This document shows, piece after piece, positions 54,045 to 62,885 of a DNA stretch of 64,000 bases. Below the pieces are notes generated by a model that was not told the DNA's origin, did not search any database, and saw only the letters and a list, made by a program, of their open reading frames with translations. The stretch comes from Dethiosulfatibacter aminovorans DSM 17477 (lineage in GTDB: Bacteria; Bacillota; Clostridia; Tissierellales; Dethiosulfatibacteraceae): NCBI RefSeq assembly GCF_900142005.1, contig NZ_FQZL01000006.1:1-64000 (forward strand), read 5' to 3'. The translations under genes were made by a program, and so were the position numbers. How positions within the stretch are numbered: position 1 is the first letter of the stretch; the number at the start of each line of letters is the position of its first letter.

Positions 54045-54164
54045 CAAGGAAGCAGCTTCGCTGCTTTAAATACGCAAGTATTTATCAAGAGGTTTAAGAA
54101 AGTATCCTTAACAGCATAACACCAGCGTTTCAAGGGTTTATGCACAGTTAACTTTCTTAAACTA
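54045..54164 (+). repeat. 120-nt structured element, copy C (leader of typA)
   Basis: P1 GCAGC/GCTGC loop TTC; P2 AAATAC, GCAA, GTATTT; P3 AAGAAAGT with ACTTTCTT; P4 CATAACACC/GGGTTTATG with two mismatches, loop AGCGTTTCAA. Followed by TAAGAAAGGA. A TTGACA lies at 53989 and weak -10-like TATTAA or TATAAA at 54023-54037, so transcription probably starts just before. Confidence 0.85.
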
Positions 54165-54191
54165 TAAGAAAGGAAGTTTAATAAAAAAACT

Positions 54192-56003
54192 ATGAATAAC
54201 AAAATTGTAAATATAGCTGTTATAGCTCACGTTGATGCCGGAAAATCAACTCTTGTAGATGCATTCCTATCGCAGAGCGGTGTTTTCAGGGACAATGAAG
54301 AAGTAGTTGACTGTGTTATGGACAGCAACGATCTGGAGAGAGAAAGAGGAATAACAATCTATTCCAAGAACTGTTCTGTTCTGTATAACGATACTAAAAT
54401 AAATATTGTAGATACACCGGGACACGCCGATTTTTCATCCGAAGTTGAAAGGATAATCAAGACTGTAGACACTGTAATACTTCTTGTCGATTCTTCGGAA
54501 GGACCAATGCCGCAGACAAGGTTTGTTCTTCAGAAATCATTGGAAATGGGACTTAAGCCTATTTTATTGATAAACAAGATAGACAAGAAAGACCAGAGAG
54601 CAGAAGAAGTTGTAGACGAGGTATTCGACCTTTTCGTCGAGCTTGATGCCAACGAGGAACAACTTGATTTCCCTATTCTTTATGGTGTTGCCAGAGATGG
54701 AATAGTTAAATATGAACTGGATGACGACAATGAAGATATAATACCTTTGTTTGACACAATACTAAAGCATGCAGATTGTTATCCGCAGCTGAATGAAGAA
54801 AACCTGCAGATTCAAATCTCGTCCCTTGCATATGATGAGTACATAGGAAGACTTGGTATAGGCAGGATTTTCAAGGGATCAATTAAAGAAGGACAGAATG
54901 TCTCGGTTTATAAAAGAAATGGAGAGCTGGAAAAGTGCAAGGTTGGAAAACTCTTTACATATATGGGACTCAACAGGATTTCCGTCAAGGAAGCATTATC
55001 CGGTGACATAGTAGTGATTTCAGGACTGAGCGACATATCCATAGGGGAGACAATAGGACTTCCGGACAAGGTTGAACCGCTGCCGATGATTAATATTGAA
55101 GAGCCTACTCTATCCATGAACTTTCTTGTAAACTCTTCACCGTTTTCCAGCAGAGATGGTAAATTTGTTACCACAAGACATATAAAGGCAAGACTGGAAA
55201 AGGAACTTGAAGTCAATGTTGGTTTGAAGGTTGAAGAAATCCCAAACAATGCTGAAGGTTTCAAGGTATCGGGGAGAGGAGAACTCCATCTTTCCATCCT
55301 GATAGAAAATATGAGAAGGGAAGGATATGAGCTTTCAGTATCAAAGCCTGAAGTTATCTTCCACAAGGAAAACGGAAAAACAATGGAACCCATAGAAAAA
55401 GTATTCCTTGAAGTTCCGGATGAATATAGCGGAGCTGTAATCCAGAAGCTGAACCTCAGGAAGGGAGAGCTCACATACATGCTTCAGGAAAATGGATATA
55501 CGACACTTAATTATGATGTGCCTACAAGAGGATTGATAGGTTACAGAAGCGAATTCATCAATGATACAAGAGGTGAAGGAACCATTATAAGAAGGTTTGA
55601 AAGATATGACAACTTCAAGGGAGAAATACCTGGAAGGAAAAACGGAGTTCTCATTTCCATAGAAACGGGAACTGCCATGACATATGCATTATCAAACCTT
55701 TCCGACAGGGCTCAGCTCTTTGTTGAACCTGCCCAGGAAGTTTATGAGGGGATGATAATAGGAATAAACAGCAGAAATGAAGATATGACTGTAAATCCCT
55801 GCAAAAACAAGAAACTCACAAATATGAGAGCAAGTGGTTCAGATGACGCCGCCAAGATCATTGCATACAAGAAAATGAATCTAGAGGAGTCCTTGGAGTT
55901 CATTGAAGTAGACGAACTTCTGGAAGTAACTCCAAACAGCCTGAGATTGAGGAAAAAATTCCTTTCAGAAAATGACAGGAAAAAGAACTATAGAAATAAA
56001 TAA
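54192..56003 (+). CDS. typA: Ribosome-associated GTPase TypA/BipA
   Basis: 603 residues, EF-G-like GTPase: AVIAHVDAGKSTLVDAFL, DTPGHADFSSEVER, NKIDKKDQRA, then domains II, III, V and the BipA-specific C-terminal region with NPCKNKKLTNMRASG. Acts in 50S assembly and cold growth. The ribosome site (AAGGAAG) is part of the end of the repeat and is about 15 bases from ATG, rather far. Confidence 0.95.
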   Translation: MNNKIVNIAVIAHVDAGKSTLVDAFLSQSGVFRDNEEVVDCVMDSNDLERERGITIYSKNCSVLYNDTKINIVDTPGHADFSSEVERIIKTVDTVILLVDSSEGPMPQTRFVLQKSLEMGLKPILLINKIDKKDQRAEEVVDEVFDLFVELDANEEQLDFPILYGVARDGIVKYELDDDNEDIIPLFDTILKHADCYPQLNEENLQIQISSLAYDEYIGRLGIGRIFKGSIKEGQNVSVYKRNGELEKCKVGKLFTYMGLNRISVKEALSGDIVVISGLSDISIGETIGLPDKVEPLPMINIEEPTLSMNFLVNSSPFSSRDGKFVTTRHIKARLEKELEVNVGLKVEEIPNNAEGFKVSGRGELHLSILIENMRREGYELSVSKPEVIFHKENGKTMEPIEKVFLEVPDEYSGAVIQKLNLRKGELTYMLQENGYTTLNYDVPTRGLIGYRSEFINDTRGEGTIIRRFERYDNFKGEIPGRKNGVLISIETGTAMTYALSNLSDRAQLFVEPAQEVYEGMIIGINSRNEDMTVNPCKNKKLTNMRASGSDDAAKIIAYKKMNLEESLEFIEVDELLEVTPNSLRLRKKFLSENDRKKNYRNK

Positions 56004-56015
56004 GCAGGTGACAAA

Positions 56016-56654
56016 ATGATTAAAAATATTTTATTTGATCTTGATGGAACCCTGGCAGACTCTGAAGAACTGATTATAAGATCCTTTCAGCACATATATA
56101 AGATATTTAAAGGAAGGGAAGAAGAAGAGTCTGTTCTTAGAAGCACCTTCGGAGGTACTTTGCAGGATGTGATAACAGCCAATTTCGATGAACCTTATGA
56201 AACAGTGGTTGAAGAATACAGAAATTACCATTATGCAAATTTCGAAAAATACATGAAGCTTTTCAATGGCGCTGAAGAACTTGTCAGATTGTTGTATGCC
56301 AAGGGATACAAGTTGGGTATAGTAACCTCCAGATTGGAGTATACGACAATGAAAATACTCCATATGCACCATATAAGGGAATATTTCTCTTGTGTAGTGA
56401 CAGCTGACATGTGTGAAAACCACAAACCGCATCCGGAACCCATGCTTAAATGTCTTGAAGGACTTAATGCAAAACGAGAAGAGACAATCTACATAGGGGA
56501 CACGGAATTTGACATTGAATGTGCAAGGAATTCAGGTGTGAAATCAATTCTTGTAAAATGGAATGAGTACGACCACTTGGATGATGAAATAAAGGCTGAC
56601 TACGAAATAAGCGGATATGATGAAATATTTGAAATCATTAATGATGAGATATAA
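56016..56654 (+). CDS. HAD-family phosphatase (PpaX/Gph-like)
   Basis: 212 residues. Nucleophile in FDLDGTLADSEE, cap domain to about residue 85, VTSRLEY and IGDTEFDIECAR complete the site. Could be pyrophosphatase PpaX or phosphoglycolate phosphatase. It follows typA by 12 bases and is cotranscribed; terminator follows. Confidence 0.87.
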   Translation: MIKNILFDLDGTLADSEELIIRSFQHIYKIFKGREEEESVLRSTFGGTLQDVITANFDEPYETVVEEYRNYHYANFEKYMKLFNGAEELVRLLYAKGYKLGIVTSRLEYTTMKILHMHHIREYFSCVVTADMCENHKPHPEPMLKCLEGLNAKREETIYIGDTEFDIECARNSGVKSILVKWNEYDHLDDEIKADYEISGYDEIFEIINDEI

Positions 56655-56667
56655 CCTTAAAATGTTT

Positions 56668-56696
56668 GAGAAGTGAATACACTTCTCTTTTTTTTT
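56668..56696 (+). terminator. Terminator after typA operon
   Basis: GAGAAGTG, loop AATA, CACTTCTC, nine T. Confidence 0.9.
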
Positions 56697-56773
56697 GCTC
56701 CATATATAGGATGTTGTATAATTTGCATTTTTCATAATTATTGGTAAATGATATTTCGTATATCAAAATAATA

Positions 56774-56782
56774 TGATATAAT
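56774..56782 (+). promoter_or_regulatory. Extended -10 before the NhaC-type gene
   Basis: TGA-TATAAT, giving a leader of about 75 bases with a GAAATAC/GTATTTC hairpin (56812-56830). Confidence 0.55.
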
Positions 56783-56865
56783 TTTGGTAAATAACCATAT
56801 ATTTTTTATGTGAAATACAATGTGTATTTCTGGTGTTGAGTCGAACAATCACAAGGAGGTTTGTT

Positions 56866-58527
56866 ATGAAAACAAACAAAAAAATATTTGGATTAGTAAT
56901 TTTAATGCTATTATTATTTATTACACCGGCTTTTGCCGAGGACGGCGGCAGTCCCTACGGGATACTGTCATTGCTGCCGCCTTTACTTGCAATAGCTCTT
57001 GCATTTTTAACCAAGCAGGTCATTCTGTCACTGTTTATAGGTGTCTTTTCAGGGGTCATGATGCTAAATGGATACAATCCTTTCATATCATTTCTCAGAA
57101 CTCTTGATACTTATATACTTGGAAGTCTGGCAGACAGCTGGAATGCAGGCATTATCATATTCTCCCTTACAATTGGAGGCATGGTAGGCATCATTGGAAA
57201 AATGAAGGGAACACAGGCAATTGCCGACTCCCTTGCAAAAAGGGCTAAAACGGCAAAGAGTGCCCAGATAGCCACTACAATCATGGGCATGGTAGTATTT
57301 TTTGACGATTACGCCAATACCCTTATAGTAGGACCTACAATGAGACCGTTGACTGATAAAATGAAGGTGTCCAGAGAGAAACTTTCATATATAGTTGACT
57401 CAACTGCAGCACCCGTTGCAGGAATGGCAGCTATTTCTACTTGGGTCGGTTATGAAATTGGTCTTATTGCCGATGTATTTACTGGAATGGGTGTAGAAGG
57501 AAACTTCTTTATCGTTTTCATCAAAACCATACCATATGCATTCTATAATATCTTCACCTTGGTTTTGATTTACACCCTTATTATTCAAGGCAGGGAATTT
57601 GGACCGATGTACGAGGCGGAGAAAAGAGCCAGAACTACCGGCAAAGTCCTCGCTGACGGTGCAAAGCCTATGTCGAATCTTGACTTTGGAGATTTTAAGG
57701 ACAACAGGAAAATAGAGCTCAAGGTTTCAAATGCAGTTGTTCCAATTTCAACTCTTGTAATCTCGGCATTTCTGGGATTATGGTATAACGGATGGGTTCT
57801 TGGGGAAGGTGAGATACCCTGGACTGCAATCAGGGAATGTTTTGGAAACGCAGATGCTTCAGTAGTTCTAATATGGGCTGCAGTTCTTGGAAGTATAGCG
57901 GCTGGAATTCTTGCCATCTCGAGAAAAATCATGAATCTTGGTGAAGTGTTTGATTCGTGGATTGAAGGATGCAAGTCACTGTTCATTACTTCAGTCATAC
58001 TGATACTTGCCTGGTCCATTGGAGCTGTCGTAGGCGAAGTACAAACTGCAGAATTCCTGATTCAGGTAGTTTCAGATACTGTACCGGAACTTCTATTACC
58101 GATACTTGTTTTTGCAATATCATGTGTAGTTGCATTCTCTACAGGTACTTCATGGGGTACAATGGCGATTGTCGTTCCCTTGGCGGTTCCCCTTGCCAGC
58201 GCCTACGTATCTGTAGACCCTACAACTTCACCTGTAGTACTTGCAACCCTCAGTGCGGTTCTATCCGGTTCCATATTCGGAGACCACTGTTCACCGATAT
58301 CCGATACTACGATCATGTCTTCAATGGCTTCGGGTTCGGACCATCTTGACCATGTAAAGACGCAGGTGCCATATGCCCTGACAGGTGCAGGTTTCGCCAT
58401 GGTATCATATATCATAGTCGGAACCCTTGACAGTCTTGTCGGTACAGTCATAGCACTTGCAGTAAGTGTAGCCGGCATAATAATTTTTGTGAAGACAGTA
58501 GGAAAGAAAGTGGAAGAAGCAGCTTAA
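56866..58527 (+). CDS. NhaC-family Na+/H+ antiporter
   Basis: 553 residues, about 11-13 membrane segments. The conserved core VFFDDYANTLIVGPTMRPLTDK and DSTAAPVAGMAA, later STGTSWGTMAIVVPLA and GDHCSPISDT, match NhaC-type antiporters. N-terminus has a signal-like segment ending TPAFAED. Moves sodium out for protons, or a related organic-acid exchange (MleN-like). AAGGAGG fixes ATG 56866. Confidence 0.88.
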   Translation: MKTNKKIFGLVILMLLLFITPAFAEDGGSPYGILSLLPPLLAIALAFLTKQVILSLFIGVFSGVMMLNGYNPFISFLRTLDTYILGSLADSWNAGIIIFSLTIGGMVGIIGKMKGTQAIADSLAKRAKTAKSAQIATTIMGMVVFFDDYANTLIVGPTMRPLTDKMKVSREKLSYIVDSTAAPVAGMAAISTWVGYEIGLIADVFTGMGVEGNFFIVFIKTIPYAFYNIFTLVLIYTLIIQGREFGPMYEAEKRARTTGKVLADGAKPMSNLDFGDFKDNRKIELKVSNAVVPISTLVISAFLGLWYNGWVLGEGEIPWTAIRECFGNADASVVLIWAAVLGSIAAGILAISRKIMNLGEVFDSWIEGCKSLFITSVILILAWSIGAVVGEVQTAEFLIQVVSDTVPELLLPILVFAISCVVAFSTGTSWGTMAIVVPLAVPLASAYVSVDPTTSPVVLATLSAVLSGSIFGDHCSPISDTTIMSSMASGSDHLDHVKTQVPYALTGAGFAMVSYIIVGTLDSLVGTVIALAVSVAGIIIFVKTVGKKVEEAA

Positions 58528-58582
58528 ACATCAACTGTTCGATTCAACATGCTTCGATATTAAATTTTTAGTTATTGTGAAT

Positions 58583-58610
58583 GGCTGTGCTTATTGCACA
58601 GCCGTTTTTA
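58583..58610 (+). terminator. Terminator after the antiporter gene
   Basis: GGCTGTGC, loop TTATT, GCACAGCC, then G and T run. Confidence 0.88.
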
Positions 58611-58640
58611 TTTGAAAACAGAATATGTATTTGAAATTGG

Positions 58641-58668
58641 TTGACAAATACTGAATTAGTGCTATAAT
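58641..58668 (+). promoter_or_regulatory. Promoter of ribU and its riboswitch
   Basis: TTGACA (58641-58646), 16-base spacer, TATAAT (58663-58668). Confidence 0.85.
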
Positions 58669-58677
58669 GATGTTAGA

Positions 58678-58787
58678 ATCTTCGGGGCAGGGTGTGATTC
58701 CCTACCGGCGGTAAAGTCCGCGAACCTTATGGTTGAATCGGTGCAATTCCGATACCGACAGTTAAAGTCTGGATGATAGGAGATTAG
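58678..58787 (+). promoter_or_regulatory. FMN riboswitch (RFN element)
   Basis: The classic RFN blocks are present in order: ATCTTCGGGGCAGGGTG, ATTCCCTACCGGCGGT, AAAGTCCGCGA, GAATCGGTGCAATTCCGATACC, GACAGTTAAAGTCTGGATG and GATAGGAGAT closing the outer stem. With FMN bound the following terminator should form and block ribU. Confidence 0.97.
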
Positions 58788-58817
58788 TATATTGCTTTAT
58801 TATACTATCAATTCGCG

Positions 58818-58845
58818 CCTCTGAGGATTTCAGAGGATTTTTTTT
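58818..58845 (+). terminator. Expression-platform terminator of the FMN riboswitch
   Basis: CCTCTGA, loop GGATT, TCAGAGG, A then eight T. Confidence 0.9.
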
Positions 58846-58847
58846 GT

Positions 58848-58924
58848 TACTGACGAGAAAGACAACTCCGGGTTCTGGGAGTTGTCACTCTCTTGAACGT
58901 CGGATCAATACTGACGAGAAAGAC
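58848..58924 (+). repeat. 16-nt direct repeat flanking a hairpin in the ribU leader
   Basis: TACTGACGAGAAAGAC occurs exactly at 58848-58863 and 58909-58924. Between them GACAACTCC pairs with GGAGTTGTC, extended by GACGAGA with TCT..CGTC. Not part of the RFN or its terminator. May be a small insertion with duplicated ends or a second regulatory fold. Confidence 0.6.
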
Positions 58925-58968
58925 TGTTACAGAAGATTCTCTGAAAAATCAGATTTGGAGGATGTAAA

Positions 58969-59580
58969 ATGTCACAAAAAACAAATACTTTGAAAAGAGG
59001 ATATGTCAAGGAATTGACAAAAATATCCGTATTGGCGGCAGTCGCCGCAGTTCTTATGCTTATTGAATTCCCATTGTTTTTCGCACCGGAATTCTACAAG
59101 CTTGACTTAAGCGAGGTTGCTGTCCTGATTGGTGGATTTGCACTTGGTCCAATACCTGCAGTTATAATAGAATTTATAAAAGTTCTTTTGAATCTTGCAT
59201 TGAACGGTACGGTGACCGGAGGAGTGGGTGAAGCTGCCAATTTCATCATTGGATGTTCATTCGTATTGCCGGCTTCAATAATCTATTGCAGAAACAAATC
59301 CATGAAATCTGCAATCGTAGGAATGGTTGCCGGTATATTGATGATGGCGGTTGTAGGGGCTTTGGCAAATTATTTTGTGTTGTTGCCTGTTTATGCAAAG
59401 GTATTTGGTATGCCGATCCAAGTCTTCATCGATATGGGAAATGCCTTGAATTCATCCATAGTCGATTTAAAATCATTTATACTTTTTGCAGTTGTTCCAT
59501 TTAATATTGTAAAGGGTATAATTGTATCGGCAGTTACAATCCTTATATACAAAAGGATATCGCCGGTTCTTCACAGATAG
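58969..59580 (+). CDS. ribU: Riboflavin ECF transporter S component
   Basis: 203 residues, six membrane segments, ECF S-component style: LAAVAAVLMLIEFPLFFAPEFYKLDLSEV and GFALGPIPAVIIEFIKVLL are typical of RibU. Binds riboflavin and needs EcfAA'T encoded elsewhere. The FMN riboswitch upstream confirms the substrate. GGAGGATG precedes ATG. Confidence 0.95.
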   Translation: MSQKTNTLKRGYVKELTKISVLAAVAAVLMLIEFPLFFAPEFYKLDLSEVAVLIGGFALGPIPAVIIEFIKVLLNLALNGTVTGGVGEAANFIIGCSFVLPASIIYCRNKSMKSAIVGMVAGILMMAVVGALANYFVLLPVYAKVFGMPIQVFIDMGNALNSSIVDLKSFILFAVVPFNIVKGIIVSAVTILIYKRISPVLHR

Positions 59581-59603
59581 GATTAACTGTCGAACCGGAA
59601 AAA

Positions 59604-59660
59604 TAAAGACTCATTGAAAGACCGGTAATAGAAACGGTTTTTTATGAGTCTTTACTTTTT
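59604..59660 (+). terminator. Terminator after ribU
   Basis: TAAAGACTCAT (59604-59614) with ATGAGTCTTTA (59644-59654), inner ACCG/CGGT hairpin, then CTTTTT. Confidence 0.75.
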
Positions 59661-59704
59661 CTAAATGATTTTGTATATTAAGTGTCAATGATTTTATTTT
59701 TTAG

Positions 59705-59733
59705 TTGATGAAATTCCATTAAATGGTTATAAT
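59705..59733 (+). promoter_or_regulatory. Promoter before repeat copy D and tsaE
   Basis: TTGATG (59705-59710), 17-base spacer, TATAAT (59728-59733). Expected start near 59740, 15 bases before the element. Confidence 0.75.
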
Positions 59734-59754
59734 GTACTTATGTTTTTTTTCTAG

Positions 59755-59874
59755 CAAGAAAGCAGCTATGCTGCGTTAAATGCGAAAGCATTTATTAAGC
59801 TGTGAAGGAAAGTTTCCTTAAGCGCACAAAACCAACGCTTCAAGGTTTTATGCATATTTAACTTTCCTAAGCTG
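59755..59874 (+). repeat. 120-nt structured element, copy D1 (leader of tsaE)
   Basis: P1 GCAGC/GCTGC loop TAT; P2 AAATGC, GAAA, GCATTT; P3 AGGAAAGTT with AACTTTCCT; P4 CACAAAACC/GGTTTTATG with one mismatch, loop AACGCTTCAA. The 5' arm of P3 could instead pair locally with TTTCCTT. Confidence 0.88.
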
Positions 59875-59930
59875 CAAGAAAGCAGCTATGCTGCGTTAAA
59901 TGCGAAAGCATTTTTAACTTTCTTAGACTA
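59875..59930 (+). repeat. Shortened tandem copy D2
   Basis: P1 and P2 (AAATGC, GAAA, GCATTT) identical to D1, then directly TTAACTTTCTTAGACTA; P4 and the 5' arm of P3 are missing. Same arrangement as B1-B2: full copy first, short copy next to the gene. Confidence 0.85.
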
Positions 59931-59994
59931 TATAGAAGACGATAAAATGCATAGCCCTTCAAAGAGTAGGTCTCATGCTGTTAAGGAAAGTAAT

Positions 59995-60471
59995 ATGATA
60001 GAACTTTTAATAAAAAATTTAGACGATATGGAAACATTGGCCAAGTCAATAACAAATTGCTACAGACCGGGAATGGTTATATGTCTTGACGGTGACTTGG
60101 GTGCGGGAAAGACAACTCTGACACAGTTCATAGGAAAACATTTAAACATTGAAGACTATATAACAAGCCCAACCTTCAGTATAATAAAAGAATACACTGA
60201 AAATATGGAGTTTTATCACATGGACGCCTATAGGCTTGAAAATTCTGATGACGCCTATGATCTTGATATAGACAGGTATATATATTCAAATGGTCTTTTT
60301 GTTATTGAATGGTCGGAAAGAATCAGGGACATACTTCCTGATTACAGTATTTATATAAATATAAGTTTCAATGCTGAAGACAGTATGAGAAAGCTCAGTA
60401 TTGAAGGAAAAGGCAAATATTATGAATGTTTGCTGGGGGAGTTGGAAAACAATGAAAATTTTAGGAATTGA
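59995..60471 (+). CDS. tsaE: tRNA t6A biosynthesis ATPase TsaE
   Basis: 158 residues: Walker A GDLGAGKTTL near residue 36, Walker B-like FYHMDAYR, and FVIEWSERI. Assists TsaB-TsaD in threonylcarbamoyl transfer to A37 of tRNA. AAGGAAAG lies before ATG 59995; the upstream ATG 59947 lacks a site. Overlaps tsaB by 20 bases. Confidence 0.93.
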   Translation: MIELLIKNLDDMETLAKSITNCYRPGMVICLDGDLGAGKTTLTQFIGKHLNIEDYITSPTFSIIKEYTENMEFYHMDAYRLENSDDAYDLDIDRYIYSNGLFVIEWSERIRDILPDYSIYINISFNAEDSMRKLSIEGKGKYYECLLGELENNENFRN

Positions 60472-61147
60472 ATCATCATCCATAGCAGCATCCTGTGCAA
60501 TTGTCGAAGACAACACTCTTCTTGGAGAATTCACCTTGAACCACAAGCTTACCCATTCTGAAAAGCTGATGCCTCTGATTGAAAATCTGATGTCATCCTT
60601 GGACATAAACATATCTGACATAGATCTTATAGCAATAGATGAAGGGCCAGGTTCCTATACAGGATTAAGAATTGGCGCTGCCATTGCAAAAGGTCTTGCA
60701 TTCAAAGATAATATACCGCTGGTGAATATAGCCTCTACGGAAGCCCTGGCCAACAATATAAAAACTGTGGATATACCAATTGCAGTTCTTATTGATGCAA
60801 GAGGGGACAGGGTTTTTCACGGAATTTATGTAAAAAAAGGCGATGAGATGGAGCAGCTTGAGGAAATAGATGCAGGTACCATACAGGAATTCCTTGCCAC
60901 TGCCAATGAAAAATACAGAGAGATGATTTTTACAGGAGATGGTGCAATGAAGCACGAGTCGCTTATAACAGAGATATTCGGCAATAAAGCTTTTGTTGCA
61001 GATGAATATGACAGCATCATTAAAGCCTGGTCACTTTGTGTTTTGGGTTACAGGAAATTCTTGAAAGGTCTGACGATCAATTCAAAGGACTTTTCTCCAA
61101 ATTATTTGAGACCTTCTCAGGCAGAGAGAAATCTTAAGAAGGATTAA
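60452..61147 (+). CDS. tsaB: tRNA t6A biosynthesis protein TsaB
   Basis: 231 residues, ASKHA fold paralogous to TsaD: MKILGIESSSIAAS, IDEGPGSYTGLRIG. Non-catalytic partner that holds TsaD and TsaE. ATG 60452 fits the usual N-terminus. Confidence 0.94.
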   Translation: MKILGIESSSIAASCAIVEDNTLLGEFTLNHKLTHSEKLMPLIENLMSSLDINISDIDLIAIDEGPGSYTGLRIGAAIAKGLAFKDNIPLVNIASTEALANNIKTVDIPIAVLIDARGDRVFHGIYVKKGDEMEQLEEIDAGTIQEFLATANEKYREMIFTGDGAMKHESLITEIFGNKAFVADEYDSIIKAWSLCVLGYRKFLKGLTINSKDFSPNYLRPSQAERNLKKD

Positions 61148-61150
61148 AGG

Positions 61151-61597
61151 ATGAACGAAATAAGATTCATTGAAGCGGATATAAATTATCTTGATGGAAT
61201 AATGACAGTTGAAAAAAAATGTTTTACTGTTCCATGGTCAAAGAACATGTTTCTTTCCGAAATGTACAATGACAACACATTCTTGTACGTATTGCTGGAA
61301 AACAATGCTGTTATAGGATATATCTCTCTATTCAAGGTTTTGGACGAAATGCATATAAACAATATTGCCGTAGATCCTTATTGTCAAAGAAAAGGATATG
61401 CCAGTCTCATAATGGACAGGTCTATTGAAATTGCAAAGGAACTGTCTGTCACCTACCTGACCCTTGAAGTTAGAAAGGCCAACACTCCGGCAATTGAACT
61501 ATACAAGAAATACGGATTTGAAATAATGGGATTCAGAAAAGATTACTATAAGAATCCAAAAGAAGATGCAATAATTATGACAAAAGAACTTTTTTGA
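61151..61597 (+). CDS. rimI: Ribosomal protein alanine N-acetyltransferase RimI
   Basis: 148-residue GNAT protein: acceptor motif NNIAVDPYCQRKGYASLIM (acetyl-CoA loop QRKGYA) and LEVRKANTPAIELYKKYGF. Acetylates S18 N-terminus in relatives. Commonly placed between tsaB and tsaD; 3 bases after tsaB. Confidence 0.92.
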   Translation: MNEIRFIEADINYLDGIMTVEKKCFTVPWSKNMFLSEMYNDNTFLYVLLENNAVIGYISLFKVLDEMHINNIAVDPYCQRKGYASLIMDRSIEIAKELSVTYLTLEVRKANTPAIELYKKYGFEIMGFRKDYYKNPKEDAIIMTKELF

Positions 61598-61606
61598 GGT
61601 GGTTTT

Positions 61607-62263
61607 TTGAATACTGTTAAAGACTTTAAGAATCTTATTATTCAACCTGTAGCGTTTTTCGATGAACTGGCTTCAAGGGAAGAAAAAAACTTCATTTTAC
61701 CTTTGGCGGCAGTTTTTATAATGGCAATAATATCGTCAATAATTGTAAAAAACCTTTATATGGAACATTATGCCGCTATTTTACAAAGTGTCGGTGATGT
61801 CTCAAAGGATGAATTGGCCAGAGAACTAAGGATGCAGGGAATAACAAGTATTCTGGTATCGAGCCTGGCACCGATGATAGTTATCTTTATTAAATCGTAT
61901 CTGGTCAATGGAATAGCATCCTTTGGAGGTTTCGGAAAACTGAAGGATTCGTTGACCGTCATATCCTATGCATATTTGCCTGCAGCTGCAGGTGCCCTCA
62001 TAGCATCTATAACCGCAGTTCTCATTGGTCACTATGGATTTGATTTCAGTCCCGGCTCAATCATGGAACTTGGTGGCAGTGTCGGTATTGCCAGCGTGCT
62101 TCTAAAGGAGTTTGACATATTTGTAATATGGTATGAAATACTGGCAGTAATTGGAATATCAAAGATATACAGAGTAAACTACGGAAAGGCTGCTGTTTTT
62201 ATACTGGGAACGTGGTTTTCCTGGATATTGATATCTGCAGGCTTTGCATTAATGGCAATTTAG
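61607..62263 (+). CDS. Yip1-domain-like membrane protein
   Basis: 218 residues starting at TTG 61607 with GAGGTGG upstream. Begins with a conserved-looking amphipathic NTVKDFKNLIIQPVAFFDEL, the 'P-x-xFF' entry of bacterial Yip1-type proteins, then five hydrophobic segments. Function unknown. 9 bases after rimI; PAS gene follows by 11 bases. Confidence 0.75.
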   Translation: MNTVKDFKNLIIQPVAFFDELASREEKNFILPLAAVFIMAIISSIIVKNLYMEHYAAILQSVGDVSKDELARELRMQGITSILVSSLAPMIVIFIKSYLVNGIASFGGFGKLKDSLTVISYAYLPAAAGALIASITAVLIGHYGFDFSPGSIMELGGSVGIASVLLKEFDIFVIWYEILAVIGISKIYRVNYGKAAVFILGTWFSWILISAGFALMAI

Positions 62264-62274
62264 GAGGAGTACAA

Positions 62275-62643
62275 ATGAATGAAATGGAAATAATGGAAGC
62301 GATACTTGACAGCATAGAGTATCCGGTGATATTTGTTGATACAAACTGTATAATAAAATATTTGAATAAAAGGGCAAAGGATGAGTACTATGTCAGAAGA
62401 AGGATTAAAAATCTTATAGACAAGGACATCTACCACTGTCATCCTCCGCAAGCCAAGGAAACACTCAGAAAGGCCTTCAAGGACTTGATGGAATCTGGAG
62501 AAGATGAACTGTATCTTTATGAAAGCCATAAAGTGAACAGTAAACTGTACCTCAGGGCGGTAAGGGACAAGGACGGAAAACTGATAGGGTTCTATCAGAG
62601 ATATGCAAGCGCATATAACCCCCTGGATCATCTTCCCAAATAG
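62275..62643 (+). CDS. Stand-alone PAS-domain protein
   Basis: 122 residues, one PAS-like domain (IEYPVIFVDTNCIIKYLNKRA) with a YHCHPPQAKETL motif as in the PAS domain of DUF438 proteins, where CHPP is strongly conserved. No output domain, so it must signal through a partner or bind a small ligand. AGGAGGAG precedes ATG 62275. Confidence 0.72.
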   Translation: MNEMEIMEAILDSIEYPVIFVDTNCIIKYLNKRAKDEYYVRRRIKNLIDKDIYHCHPPQAKETLRKAFKDLMESGEDELYLYESHKVNSKLYLRAVRDKDGKLIGFYQRYASAYNPLDHLPK

Positions 62644-62678
62644 ATAAAAAACCACAATTTTCTTGAAAGGATGATTCC

Positions 62679-62885
62679 GTGATTGAATATTATTTGAAAA
62701 AATCTTTACATGAGAAAGCCATTATCAGAATCATTTATGACAACAAGGGTGTCATCACAGAAAGGGAAATAAGGGTTCTGTCCATTGATGATGACAAGAT
62801 AGTTGCTTTTTGTTATTTGAGAAATGCAAAAAGGACATTTAAAAAAGATAAAATACTTGCTGCTGATATAGCAGCAAATCAGTAA
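62679..62885 (+). CDS. Small WYL-like protein
   Basis: 68 residues from GTG 62679 (AAAGGATG upstream). The pattern [35 protein letters not shown] resembles a single WYL beta-barrel domain. Without a DNA-binding part it might bind a nucleotide or RNA ligand. Its stop is followed by a hairpin before tsaD. Confidence 0.65.
   Translation: MIEYYLKKSLHEKAIIRIIYDNKGVITEREIRVLSIDDDKIVAFCYLRNAKRTFKKDKILAADIAANQ

Noticed and set aside
58848-58905. Hammerhead-ribozyme-like CTGACGAG core
   Set aside because: The required GAAA after stem II and a proper third stem are not found; the sequence is better described as a hairpin with direct repeats.
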